Origin: Agarophyton chilense
Taxonomy: Eukaryota > Rhodophyta > Florideophyceae > Gracilariales > Gracilariaceae
Length of the DNA: 64,000 nucleotides
Assembly: GCA_030374765.1 (NCBI GenBank)
Contig: JARGXX010000010.1
Coordinates: 682,001-746,000 of the forward strand
Direction: 5' to 3'
This document shows, in pieces, positions 8,815-18,441 of the stretch. Position numbers and translations under genes: made by a program. A model generated the notes under the pieces. It saw only the letters and a program-made list of their open reading frames with translations, searched no databases and was not told where the DNA came from. The number at the start of each line of letters is the position of its first letter. Position 1 is the stretch's first letter.

Positions 8815-11088
8815 TCACGCGCTCCCATTTCGATCGGAAGCGTAGTGCTTGGCCATTGTCTTCTGACTTCCCATCTTATCCGTCGAATCAAACTTGAGCC
8901 CGTTCGCCGTGATACATTCCCCTTTTACATAAGTCCCCTGGTTGCGGCATCCAAGTAAATCACAAATCTTCTGCATTTCAATCAAGTAACTCTGCGAATA
9001 ACCGTATTTTACGCTGTCTTCCACGCTTTTTCCAAGTTGCCAAAGCTCCACCATGTCATCGCGTAGAGACCCACTTGATAAGAACGCTCCGCGATACCGG
9101 TTGAAACCATGGTAAGTAAGTGCAAATGGGAAATTCAGCCGATGCTCAAGCTTCCATGGAGCCCGACATATTCCTCGCATCAGCAGCGTTCGAGCCGGAC
9201 CTGCATAACGATTCACGCACATGTAAAGACGTTGCGATCCGCAATTCTTGCAAAGGCTCGTTGTGTCAAGCTCACATTGCTCAATGTGCGGTCGCAACGC
9301 TTCTACAAGAGCTCTGGACAAAAATATGGCTGCCCCTTGCGGTACGGCTGGGCACCCCATGCTGCAGAACGCATCCTCGCACATGTGCGATACTTTTCGC
9401 ATCACCTTTCGACCGTTCAGTATCTGACTAATGCCGTATTCCACATGCTTCCCTTGAAACTGTTTTGGAATATCTTCATTCTTCATGTAACAGTGATGAC
9501 CACCAAATTTCTTGTTTGCGTCGCGAAGCCAGTTTGCAAACATCCCGCTATCACCATTATCAATGCGTGCTTGCTCGCCTGATCCACCCCAAAATTTCAT
9601 GCGATGGTCGAACATTGTTAGGTACTCCCTCAGTCCACCGGGAAACACAAAAGTATCGTCGTCCACGAGCGCCAGCCATTTGATCTCGGGATCATGTTTT
9701 AATGCCCGATCCCAGCTTTCCCGCACTCTCACTAGATGACTCCATGACTGCATCAAAGATAGTCGTTGCTCCAATTCCGGCTTGTTCGGCTGTACAACAG
9801 CAACTTGTCGTCCACGCGCCGCTTTCATCTCATCTTCATTTCTGGGAGCGTTTGTGAAGATAGTCAATCTATCCTGCGGAACAGCAGTCATCCAGGTTTC
9901 AGTTTGTGCTCCTACCCTTTCATCAAAAGTTGGCTGCCCGGCAAGAATCGCATAATACACTTGCCTCTCAGATAAAACAGGTGGATGCACCTTGTTACCG
10001 CTTTGATCAAAGACGTACACCACAGTGCGACAGCCGTTACGGTTGCTTATCTCTTCTGCAAGCTCCTTTATACCTTCGAGGCCATTGTTCGGGTCTAGCT
10101 TTGGCGAGCGTGTCGGAGGTATAAGGTGATCCCAATCTCGGACTACATCGCGGTCTTCCAGGTCGGATGCTTCGGGGTTCTTGTCAAGGTCAGCCCGTTC
10201 AAAACTAAGAACGAGGCGATCAATCTTTTTGCACAAGACACCGGCAGGCTCCAAGGCTTCAAGTAATTCGAGATACCAGTACATTTCTTGGAAAGTCAAG
10301 GCATTAAAGCGCAATATAACAGTGCCAAGATTACCATTTCCTTTGGCAAGGTTCATCTTCGGCACTTCGTTGCCGCTTTCCTCCCACGGAAACGTGATAC
10401 CGTCCACAAATTCTTTCAGCGCAAAGCTGCGAGCTTCAATAGGCTCTCCAACGTCTGTGATTGAGTTGGGAGCTCGAAAGGATACGGTTTCTGTGCCATT
10501 GTCCGCAGCGGGCAACAGCTGAGTGAAAACGTCAAAGTGCGCGGTTTTTGTGGCCTTCCTTGACCTGATGTTGTTCAAGGGCTTTGCCATTAATGGATCC
10601 GCGTCAAATGCGACGACACAAAACGCTCGAACGGAACTCTGTGTCGCACGCATGTACTCTTCCAGAAACTTTCTACCCTCCGTGAGAAAAGATTCCACAT
10701 GGCGGCCATCACGCGCTCCAAACTCTGCATATAACCAGGAACAGCGACGATTGGAAACGTCATCAAAGTTTTTGGGTCGAGGGACAAAAGCATGCACTCT
10801 GTGTGAAAAGATTGTGTCTCGACGAGGTTCTCGGAAGCGCAATCTGGTGTAGTAAACGTTCAACCCGGTATGATGTATGTTCAAAGAGTGAAGCAACAAA
10901 AACAAGCATGCAGTACAAGAAATTATTAGAATTAGCGGTATCGTCCAAGGTCGTCGACGAAGTGGTCTGGCTTTGAACAGATGCCATTCCGTACGAACTG
11001 TTCTGAAGAGACGACGGAGTGACCTCGCAAGTTGAAGTCTGGAAGGGGGAGCTGATGCCGCCATGGTCTGGCGCGCCTTGAAGACCAT
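8815..11088 (-). CDS. Golgi-type membrane protein: FkbM-like domain fused to GT31/Fringe-like glycosyltransferase
   Basis: The 757-aa product has the layout of a type II Golgi enzyme: a short basic tail, one transmembrane helix (about 49-69, TIPLILIISCTACLFLLL) and a large lumenal part. The first lumenal region (about 112-300) resembles an FkbM-like class I methyltransferase fold, with AEFGARDGRHV in the place of the glycine-rich SAM loop and VVAFDADP for the acidic second motif. The second region (about 390-670) looks like a GT31/Fringe-like glycosyltransferase, with WLALVDDDTFVFPGGL carrying the metal-binding DDD (476-478), then FWGGSGE, SHMCEDAFCSMGCP and a VPQGAAIFLS block. A role in glycan assembly, perhaps cell-wall or mucilage galactan, is inference. 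Neither substrate nor an active methyltransferase can be read from the sequence. One uninterrupted exon. Confidence 0.7.
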   Translation of the reverse strand: MVFKARQTMAASAPPSRLQLARSLRRLFRTVRTEWHLFKARPLRRRPWTIPLILIISCTACLFLLLHSLNIHHTGLNVYYTRLRFREPRRDTIFSHRVHAFVPRPKNFDDVSNRRCSWLYAEFGARDGRHVESFLTEGRKFLEEYMRATQSSVRAFCVVAFDADPLMAKPLNNIRSRKATKTAHFDVFTQLLPAADNGTETVSFRAPNSITDVGEPIEARSFALKEFVDGITFPWEESGNEVPKMNLAKGNGNLGTVILRFNALTFQEMYWYLELLEALEPAGVLCKKIDRLVLSFERADLDKNPEASDLEDRDVVRDWDHLIPPTRSPKLDPNNGLEGIKELAEEISNRNGCRTVVYVFDQSGNKVHPPVLSERQVYYAILAGQPTFDERVGAQTETWMTAVPQDRLTIFTNAPRNEDEMKAARGRQVAVVQPNKPELEQRLSLMQSWSHLVRVRESWDRALKHDPEIKWLALVDDDTFVFPGGLREYLTMFDHRMKFWGGSGEQARIDNGDSGMFANWLRDANKKFGGHHCYMKNEDIPKQFQGKHVEYGISQILNGRKVMRKVSHMCEDAFCSMGCPAVPQGAAIFLSRALVEALRPHIEQCELDTTSLCKNCGSQRLYMCVNRYAGPARTLLMRGICRAPWKLEHRLNFPFALTYHGFNRYRGAFLSSGSLRDDMVELWQLGKSVEDSVKYGYSQSYLIEMQKICDLLGCRNQGTYVKGECITANGLKFDSTDKMGSQKTMAKHYASDRNGSA

Positions 11089-12035
11089 CGATGCGGATAC
11101 CCGTGACGAGGCACTCGGTGAGTTGAGGGGCTGTTCAGCGTTCCAGAGCGGTGTAGCGATTTGAATTCGAAGCTGGCCACCTTCTAAGACATGGCCTTGA
11201 GGAGTTAGGGAAACGCTGGCGAGGGTGTGGAGTTAGGCGACGGTGATACTGGGCGACGTTTTTCAGCGTCAGCTGAGGTGAGCTTCCCGAATGGAAATGG
11301 AGGCCAAAATGCTTCTACTGCGCTACCCCATGACGTGTGTCTTTCGAATGACAGTGTTTCAGTGTTAAAAAGTTTCGAGAGCCATGCACCGTTTTTGGGA
11401 TTCGTCATGTAAACCCCCAATCCGATCTTCTCCTGATCTCACGCCCAGCCGCCGGGCCCAGCGAATGGCAAAGCGTTCCGAGTAGAAACGCGCACTGCGC
11501 AGTGTGCAGATAGCCCGGTCAGATGCGGCTGGTTGTAGGCAGTAGGTAGCAGCCCTATCCATTGTTGGATACCAAGTATAGCGATTAATCCTTCTCATTT
11601 TCGTAGTGATGGTCTTCGCTTTGTGAAGAGACTGGGTGGAAATCTCGATTATATCTCGCCAACCGGAACAGATGGCTCCGGGCGTCGTCTATTCCTTCTT
11701 TCAGATTGGGGTTGTGTTTCCTCGAGAGTCCCGGAGCGATGGCATGCATTACATCATGCATGTAGTGTATCGCTAGCTGAATGCATATCAATATCTCACA
11801 ACAGTATGCTCACGACTGCTTTCCCTCTTTTTCCATACCCTATGTAACGTGTCTTGTCTCGTTGTTTTCCTATTGAAGTTGCCGAATAACGCCTCCACCA
11901 GGTGCTGTTCGTGACAGCAGTTTCATATCACGTGAGAAGTCACATCAGATTATACACAGCTCCATATAAGATACAGAACTCGCCAAGACTTTTGTAACCT
12001 GAAAGACATCGGGCTCCGTAGGAGACCCAACCGCA
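11089..12035. other. Spacer upstream of the glycosyltransferase gene
   Basis: This stretch must hold the glycosyltransferase promoter at its left end. I see no gene and no clear regulatory motif. Short frames on both strands between 11205 and 11850 overlap one another and have no family resemblance. Confidence 0.4.
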
Positions 12036-12353
12036 TTGAAGTCCTTATTGGTGTCGGATCCTGACGAGTGCAAGAAATTGCTGACTCAACGACAGGCAGA
12101 AGTTGCACTTTCACAACTTCATGTCGTACACACATTATCATTGCACCCATATGGGTCAGTGATGACTGGGAAGCGGTTGATATGTAATTGTAGAACAGAT
12201 GTTCTCAATTCTGTAGACCACTATGTATTAAGGTGCCCAAAGCGGGCTCTGTCGACAAGGTTGTGTTTTCCTCCTCTTCACGAGCGTCAAGGTCTTGGTC
12301 TTGAAGAAATTATCATCAAGTGGCCTGATAGAGTGTTGGCCTTTTTAGTATGA
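12036..12353 (+). pseudogene. Fragment of a LINE (non-LTR) polyprotein C-terminus
   Basis: About 105 codons end in a Cys/His cluster, CNCRTDVLNSVDHYVLRC, followed by CPKRALSTR. This C-x-C...H-x4-C arrangement after a run like HPYGSVMTGKRLI resembles the zinc-binding tail of non-LTR reverse-transcriptase polyproteins. No reverse-transcriptase domain is visible upstream, so it would be a 5'-truncated copy, as LINEs usually are. The opening codon is not ATG. The call rests on one short motif and could be wrong. Confidence 0.4.
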
Positions 12354-12421
12354 GAATTTTTCTTCTAAAAGTACCGTTCTTTGCTAAGTATTACAGTAAT
12401 AGAACGTAGCATGCCCCTAAA

Positions 12422-12428
<7 letters not shown>

Positions 12429-12452
<24 letters not shown>
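12429..12452. repeat. (GA)n microsatellite
   Basis: An almost pure run of about 12 GA dinucleotides, 76 bp downstream of the LINE-like fragment. Confidence 0.9.
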
Positions 12453-12934
12453 TGCCGATTCCGCATTTATGTGGTAGATCAACTTTTGCTCACTACTTGT
12501 TCCGGCAGAGAACATCTGCAAGAACCAGAGCAAATTGAGAAATTACGATGGAACGCGTAGATACTGTTGGTTTCTGAAATTTTTGAGCATGAGCGAGCCG
12601 AGACACTTGCAGCCACCCACGTAAATAGGACTTATTTGGTTCCCTGTCAGATGTGCCCTTCTGTCTTCGTGCTCTTCAGCCTTCGTGTCCTTCAGTCTTC
12701 ATGCCCTTTCATTAAGTAGCTGTTTAAAAAAGACAACCGAAGTTGCTGGTAAGACTGTAGTAATATCATACTCCGCAGTATTAATTCGGAATATAGTTAT
12801 CACCAGCTCCTTGCTCACCATATATCGCCAAGTATTAAGTCTAAATGGGGTGGATTTATTTCTGCCTTTTAGAGTGGGAATAACCTTCCGCGATTCCAGA
12901 TTCTCGAAACCAGGCTTGTCTTTCACAATTTCGC

Positions 12935-12979
12935 AATGTGAGGGGTGTTTGGAATGTCATTCCTAACACCCCTCACATT
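12935..12979. repeat. Tight hairpin, 22-bp arms with 1-nt loop
   Basis: The arms begin AATGTGAGGGGTGTT and are complementary with a single mismatch around one central T. An A-run of 13 follows at about 12986. It lies 317 bp beyond the 3' end of the kinase gene. The design is the same as the two hairpins near 25.8 kb. Confidence 0.85.
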
Positions 12980-13295
12980 CTTACAAAAAAAAAAAAATCA
13001 CGCTCAATCATGTCTAACAGGACACTCGCGGCAGCGAAACGGTAATATTTCGTAAACCTCGGTTCGCGACCAAGGGCGGTATGTGACCTACAAGTGTTAG
13101 ATGACATAAAGAGTTGTGGCCACTCTTCGTTGAAAAGACACACAGGACGATAGCGCTAAACGTCTTGGTTGCTATGATTTTTCTAGATGCTGCCACACAG
13201 AACGTACAGTACTACACGCGAATTGCTCTCGGGAGAAACGAAAACACCAAACGCCCATCTTGTAATTTCTAAATAGCAACAAGCTAACTAAACGA

Positions 13296-16200
13296 TCAAC
13301 TACCCTCCGCTCGACTGCTAATTTGCGGCTGTTCTCCCCCTTGTGTCCGTCCATCATCCTCTAATGATCCTCTACTGCCTTCTTGACCTGAAAGTGGTTG
13401 GTTCCCATCTTCTATAACACCGTTGTTCTTTGAAGCTCCATTAGGCATACGGTGCTTTGTAAAAACTCCATGCGAACCAACGTAACCAGCACTGTGTTGT
13501 TGAACATCAATACTTAGAGCTTGATTGTTCCGAATGCTACCTCGCGCACTATCTAGAAGCCCAGAACCCAAACTTTCCACATTCACTATAGGCACAGTCC
13601 GTCCGCCAGTTCCGAGTGAATGAAATGGACTCACTCCAGACCTTTGTTGGTCCGATACAAGCTGAGGGCTATTATTTAGGTGAATACCGCTACCTTGGGT
13701 TAATGGACCTTCTGCATATTCTCCGTGCTGCATACCAGTTGATTGTGTCCATCTAGATACAGTGACGGCAGCCTGCATACGATCTGGATCTATTTGAAAG
13801 TTTATGCTCGACCCATTAGAATTGGAAGCTGCTTGGGTTGCTCTGGATTGCAGAGTGCCATCGTGGGCAACATCTTGAAAGTGGTAGGAAGAGTTTTGTT
13901 GTACATCGCTTGTAGAGGGATTTTGTATCGTGAGAACAGGAACAACAGGGTCGGAATGAGAGGCCGGATATACTTGGGGGTGTATCACGTTCAAAGATCC
14001 GGTTGAATTCTGGACTTGCATGCCAGCATGGGGCTGAGGTTGCGGAGTTGAGGATAAACGAGGGGCAACTTTTTGAGGCGCCTGAGCGGAAGTCTTCCCT
14101 CCTTGCGCGTATTGCTTCGGAATACTTTGCACGGTGTTGATTGGAATCTGATGACCCTGTGTGGTTGTCGAAGATACAGCTGATGTACTATGCGAATGAG
14201 AAAGAGAAGCTGTGGTACTCGCTAATGGTGCGGCAGATTTTGCAACCGCCTCAGGAACAGAAAGACTGCGTGTACTGACCATAGGTGTAGGCACCCCAGC
14301 GCTTTGAGTTTTCCCCTTGAGAAACGCAACTTCCTTCCGCAGAGCTTCGTTCTCTTGAACCAAGGCATGAATCGTACTGTACAGTTCCGAGAGTAGCGAG
14401 AATGATTGCCTGGCAAGACTTTGCGAGGGGGACGAGGAAATATCAGGCAAAGGAGAAACAAGTGGTGTGCTCTGCTTTGAATTGAGCACCGGTGTACCGG
14501 TAGTTGACGACACATGAATGGCGGCCGAAGTACCATTGGCCGTATTGAACGTCTGCCTTTGATCGATATCCTTCACTTCGAATCTGCTCTTTGTCTTCGT
14601 TGGAATTTGAGAACTGGTCGAGGGCGGGAGAGGGGCACTTATTGGCACACTGGCTGACTGCGTAGTAGCTATTGATGAGGCTAACGCTTTTGCGGGTGCC
14701 TTCTGGATTTCTTTGACCTCAAACCTACTCTTTCGCTTCGTAGATAGATGTGGTGCCGTTCCTTGTTGACCGGTCCCAGCGAATGCGCTTCCGCCAGATT
14801 GCGAATGAGTAGCTGGGAGCACGCTTGCCGGGTTTGATTGCGAGGCAGAAGGTGTGACTCCTTGAGTCGGGGTAGATGCAGGAGTCGATATCACAGGAGA
14901 TCCACGTGCAGTTGCATGTGCCCCCGCTTGAAAGCTACCCACTGGTTTAACTGCTTGCACGGGAATCGCGTGACTTGAAGCAACCGGTTGAGCAGGTTGA
15001 ACGCCCACATTCGTTTTAGAAGGTTGCTTCGCCCTCGTAACGTGAAGACTACCAGCAGAAGAAACACTTGGTAAAGAGCCTTTCGAAGGTACGGAGTGGA
15101 TGGGTATGAGAGGGGACGACTGTGAAGAAGTAGATGCTTTAGCAGCATCATTCGCGCTTGTCGTGATATAGCGCGGTTGCTTAGAGTCGATGTTGATAAC
15201 GACGGGTGCCACAGCTCGCAAATTCGAGCGATCTTGCGAAGATGCAGTAACTTGGGCATACGACGCTTGTGTGGCACCCAGTAGAGACTGTGGTGCGCTT
15301 GATACAGGTTGTGGAAGTGATGATACTCGCGCTTGCTGTACGGGCCTGCTTGCAACGTACGAAAACACACCCTGTGATTGTACCGCCGCAGAAAATTGGG
15401 AACCGGGAGCCGTCGAAGTACACGGTAGAGTATCTTCAGTGGGTAAAGGCGGGAACAAAGAAGGAAAGTCATTAGAATCATCTAAAAAGCTTTCAATCTT
15501 ACCATCAATCTTCTCTGTATTTGTGACTTCTGAGACAGTGAAGCGGCCCTTCTTTAACAAACCGACTGTCTTTGCAGGCAACGGAGCACTACTGTAACCG
15601 GTATTCATTTCACCAAGTGCTGTGTGGATCGAAGTGCTCGATTGTGCAGAGTTGACAGAGTTTGTACGACCAAACTCATTACCGCGCGGTAAATTTGGAG
15701 CCGAGTTGGAGGGGGCTTCAGTTCCACCGTCCTGATCAGGGACAGAGCTGCTCACATTTCTTGTAGCGTGAACTTCGTGCGAAACCTCGCCTACAAATTG
15801 TTCATGTGGCAAACTGTTTGATGGAGAGGACTCCGCAGTGCTCTGTCGCTCACCAGAACCGCTGCTTTCCTGATTCGAACAAATCCGCCGTGTCTTTCCA
15901 CTATCTGCGTTGTCATCAAAGTCCCAACCCATACCCTTAGCTGTAAGATCATGAATTCCAGACCGATGAGGCTGTGATGCTTTTTGCAGCTGACGCATAA
16001 GTTGCCGTTGCGAGCCACCCCTTGAGCCAATAGGTGGCAATTTGGCGATGATCTCCGGCAAATCTGGTGGGTTCTGAACACCATTTGCGAACAACCTGTG
16101 TTTCAGAAGCTGCTTTGCTGACGGACGAATCTTTGGGTCCTTCTGTAGACAATCGGCCACAAAGTCGTGGTAGTCTTTCGAAAACTTATTCGCAGCGGCG

Positions 16201-16922
16201 CCTGTGAGAATAGGTGGTGGGTTCTGCAGAGTGAAAAACAAAACCTTCATCGGCGGGTAGTTATGATACGGTGCGCGACCTTGGGCAATCTCGATGGCGG
16301 TGATACCTAAAGACCAAACATCAGCTTTGTAATCATAACCCGAGGCTTGCTCCATAACCTCCGGGGCCATCCAACAGGGAGTACCAACAAAAGTTTGTCG
16401 CTGTTTTCTATCCCAACCGCCTTCCACCATCCACCCCATCATCCCGTAGTCTGACAGCATTACGTTGCCCTGAGAATCAAGAAGAAGATTGGCGGCCTTA
16501 ACATCGCGATGCATCTGGCCGTGACTGTGAAAATATTCGAGCGCTTTTAGTACGCAGTGCAGAACGTAAATGGCGAGGGGTTCGGTGAGTCCATCAGAGT
16601 ACATGATGTTCATGAGGGCGTGGACGGAGCCACCGGTGAGGAGGGGCATAACAATCCAGAGGTCTGCGGCCTCGACGAAGGCGGTAGAGAATGGGACTAC
16701 ATTAGGGTGGCTAGAAAGACTCATGACTTGAATCTCACGGATGATGTCCTCAAGCGAGGCTTGCAGCCACTCAAGCTCAACGACTTTGATGGCGACCTCT
16801 TCATTGATTTGTCCACACCAGGCACGATATACGTGAGCGCAAGTTCCCTGGCCGATCTGTTCGCGGAGCTCATAACCAGAAGCGGTGGCAGGAAGGCGAC
16901 GGGTGGCATGGTGCGACGCCAT
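13296..16922 (-). CDS. STE20-family (SPAK/OSR1/Fray-like) protein kinase with long RFxV-bearing tail
   Basis: The 1208-aa product has an N-terminal kinase domain (about 17-279): glycine loop GQGTCAHV, Lys46 in VAIKVV, catalytic HRDVKAANLLL (Asp140) and the STE20 signature GTPCWMAPEVME (about 180-191). The magnesium motif is DYG (158-160) instead of DFG, a conservative change compatible with activity. The Ser/Gln/Pro-rich tail carries three RFxV-type motifs (KKGRFTVSEV, RKSRFEVKEI, TKSRFEVKDI). A predicted coiled coil (LYSTIHALVQENEALRKEV) follows. Plant and algal Fray-like STE20 kinases share the order kinase, RFxV and coiled coil. RFxV is the docking motif read by the SPAK/OSR1 CCT domain. 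Substrates, perhaps in osmotic or ion control, are inferred. The ATG at 16922 precedes the domain by 16 residues; the open frame further upstream is GC-rich promoter. Confidence 0.8.
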   Translation of the reverse strand: MASHHATRRLPATASGYELREQIGQGTCAHVYRAWCGQINEEVAIKVVELEWLQASLEDIIREIQVMSLSSHPNVVPFSTAFVEAADLWIVMPLLTGGSVHALMNIMYSDGLTEPLAIYVLHCVLKALEYFHSHGQMHRDVKAANLLLDSQGNVMLSDYGMMGWMVEGGWDRKQRQTFVGTPCWMAPEVMEQASGYDYKADVWSLGITAIEIAQGRAPYHNYPPMKVLFFTLQNPPPILTGAAANKFSKDYHDFVADCLQKDPKIRPSAKQLLKHRLFANGVQNPPDLPEIIAKLPPIGSRGGSQRQLMRQLQKASQPHRSGIHDLTAKGMGWDFDDNADSGKTRRICSNQESSGSGERQSTAESSPSNSLPHEQFVGEVSHEVHATRNVSSSVPDQDGGTEAPSNSAPNLPRGNEFGRTNSVNSAQSSTSIHTALGEMNTGYSSAPLPAKTVGLLKKGRFTVSEVTNTEKIDGKIESFLDDSNDFPSLFPPLPTEDTLPCTSTAPGSQFSAAVQSQGVFSYVASRPVQQARVSSLPQPVSSAPQSLLGATQASYAQVTASSQDRSNLRAVAPVVINIDSKQPRYITTSANDAAKASTSSQSSPLIPIHSVPSKGSLPSVSSAGSLHVTRAKQPSKTNVGVQPAQPVASSHAIPVQAVKPVGSFQAGAHATARGSPVISTPASTPTQGVTPSASQSNPASVLPATHSQSGGSAFAGTGQQGTAPHLSTKRKSRFEVKEIQKAPAKALASSIATTQSASVPISAPLPPSTSSQIPTKTKSRFEVKDIDQRQTFNTANGTSAAIHVSSTTGTPVLNSKQSTPLVSPLPDISSSPSQSLARQSFSLLSELYSTIHALVQENEALRKEVAFLKGKTQSAGVPTPMVSTRSLSVPEAVAKSAAPLASTTASLSHSHSTSAVSSTTTQGHQIPINTVQSIPKQYAQGGKTSAQAPQKVAPRLSSTPQPQPHAGMQVQNSTGSLNVIHPQVYPASHSDPVVPVLTIQNPSTSDVQQNSSYHFQDVAHDGTLQSRATQAASNSNGSSINFQIDPDRMQAAVTVSRWTQSTGMQHGEYAEGPLTQGSGIHLNNSPQLVSDQQRSGVSPFHSLGTGGRTVPIVNVESLGSGLLDSARGSIRNNQALSIDVQQHSAGYVGSHGVFTKHRMPNGASKNNGVIEDGNQPLSGQEGSRGSLEDDGRTQGGEQPQISSRAEGS

Positions 16923-17373
16923 AGGATTTGGAGAAGAAAGAGGAAGAATGTGTGCCGCGGGCAAGGACGCCGCGGCGAGGAGCGCGGCGGTGAACGCGGA
17001 CAGCGTGTGGGAGAAACGTGAACGCGACTGGTGGAGGAGAAGGAATGTGGAATGTATGAGGGGGAAGGGGGGGTTGGTGTTGATGTTGGTTGGTGGTGGT
17101 GGTGGTGGTGGTAGGGCGTGGCGGCGAGAGGTGGTTGGGCGAGCGTACGGTGGCGGCACCATTGCCACGCGGTGCGCTGGCGCAGTGCGCCAGTCTGCCA
17201 CGCGCCACCGATTTTTGCCCTTTTTTTTGATAGCGAAGCGAAGCGAAGCGAAGCGCATGCGCTGTGCCCAACCGCAGCATGCGGCTGCGGTCCGCAAGCA
17301 GTTGGCCGACACGGTGTCTGCTTCTCCATCGATCGTGAATCTCGGTGTTCCCGTTCCGCTGCACCGCTTCGCA
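16923..17373. promoter_or_regulatory. Divergent promoter region, STE20 kinase / NDUFS6
   Basis: This 451-bp spacer lies between two head-to-head genes. It contains a (TGG)n run near 17090-17110 and four to five copies of the pentamer AGCGA at about 17230-17254, next to GCGCATGCGC, a 10-bp palindrome. The long overlapping frames on both strands are by-products of this simple sequence. Confidence 0.45.
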
Positions 17374-17706
17374 ATGCTTCGCCGTTCGTTAGTCCCTCTT
17401 CAGCGCTTGGCTTCCCGCTCGCTTTCGACACCGGCCCGCCGCCCGCACATGCACCTTCCGCTCGGCGCCGTGCCCGACGATACTGACTTGCAAAGCGTCC
17501 GCTCCAAATGGGGCTCCGATGCCATGGAGAAGATCCAGAGCACGGACATCATCGAGGTTGACGCCGATGTGGCTGTGTGTAACGGTGGCGGTGGCGCTTT
17601 AGGACATCCCATCGAATACATCAAGCTGTACGTCTCTGACGAACATGCTGGTCCGCAGGTGTGCAAGTATTGCGGACTCAAGTTTGCGCGCAAGAACCAC
17701 CACTGA
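17374..17706 (+). CDS. NDUFS6: Mitochondrial complex I 13-kDa zinc subunit (NDUFS6)
   Basis: The 110-aa product is the zinc-binding accessory subunit of NADH:ubiquinone oxidoreductase, needed late in assembly of the N-module. A basic, Ser/Arg-rich presequence (about 1-25, LRRSLVPLQRLASRSLST) is a typical mitochondrial targeting signal. The core shows the family signature GGGGALGHP and the zinc ligands Cys in AVCNGG, His in LGHP, and the pair CKYCGLKF, followed by the basic C-terminal RKNHH. This is the same Cys-His-Cys-Cys pattern as in animal and plant NDUFS6, and the length is usual. The ATG at 17374 is chosen because the targeting peptide starts there. Confidence 0.92.
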   Translation: MLRRSLVPLQRLASRSLSTPARRPHMHLPLGAVPDDTDLQSVRSKWGSDAMEKIQSTDIIEVDADVAVCNGGGGALGHPIEYIKLYVSDEHAGPQVCKYCGLKFARKNHH

Positions 17707-17868
17707 GTTTCCGACAGGAATGTCACAGTCTCCGATTTTTGAACCGTCCGGCCATTACGCTCGACTGCATTCAACATCCACTCCGTCTTCGCAGTCATGT
17801 TAACTATCCACACCAGTTTCCGGTTCCTACCCAGCAATGCTGACCCGGTATCACCCACACATGCGAAC

Positions 17869-17904
17869 AATTGCGCGAATTGCGCGAATTGCGCGAATTG
17901 CGCG
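17869..17904. repeat. (AATTGCGCG)4 tandem repeat
   Basis: Four exact copies of a 9-bp unit lie in the 363-bp spacer between NDUFS6 and the coiled-coil gene. Its position fits the NDUFS6 3' flank or the next promoter. Confidence 0.9.
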
Positions 17905-18069
17905 AGAGGCGGGTATCGTACTGTATTGTGTGGACGTCTTTGTAAACGACACGTTTAATCCTGCTGCCTTGCCATTTTCCCCTTGAGTCTGTCTGAATCT
18001 CCTCTAGATACCGGCCCCCGTGAAAGCGCAATTAACTTGATTTCGAGAGACCCCGAGCTCGTCGTAAAC

Positions 18070-18441
18070 ATGTCGTCACGAGATCCACCTTCGATCGAGC
18101 ACGAATCCGAGCAAGGACCTGCGATTGAACCCGCTCCTCCAGCTAATAAGTTGTCCACGCAGAACGCCCCAACCCCAGAAGAAATCCTGAATTTGGAGTG
18201 TCACGTATCGCAGCTTCGAAGTGACGTATCTAACCTGCAACACCAACTCCTGTGCCTTCGGCAACTGAACAAGACTCTCGGCGACTCAGCGTTAACCATG
18301 CCAGAAGATCTAGGCGAATGGGAAGACGCCAATCCAAGAATTTCCGGCCTCGTCAATCGCATTCGTCAGACATATCACCTTTCTGAACAAGTGCAAAGCC
18401 TAAGAAAGCAGAAGCGCGCAGTTGGTTGGAAAGGTTCATGA
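18070..18441 (+). CDS. Hypothetical coiled-coil protein
   Basis: The 123-aa frame starts MSSRDPPSIEHE. It has an acidic, Pro-rich N-terminus and then a heptad-like stretch (about residues 40-75, ILNLECHVSQLRSDVSNLQ) likely to form a coiled coil, followed by a second helical part ending VQSLRKQKR. I do not recognise the family. The longer frame starting at 17983 begins with TTG, so the ATG at 18070 is used. A second protein-like frame downstream (about 18550-18803, with FHASQKNLDSLSKQMGMDK) may be a further exon. A GT near 18434 and an AG near 18549 would join them in phase, but the donor is weak. The gene could therefore be longer than given. Confidence 0.45.
   Translation: MSSRDPPSIEHESEQGPAIEPAPPANKLSTQNAPTPEEILNLECHVSQLRSDVSNLQHQLLCLRQLNKTLGDSALTMPEDLGEWEDANPRISGLVNRIRQTYHLSEQVQSLRKQKRAVGWKGS

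Noticed and set aside
8077-8958. 293-codon plus frame across TOM22
   Set aside because: It overlaps TOM22 in another register and reads as Arg/Pro/Ser-rich shadow.
16557-17021. 154-codon plus frame opposite the kinase
   Set aside because: Antisense of conserved kinase-domain codons; no domain of its own.
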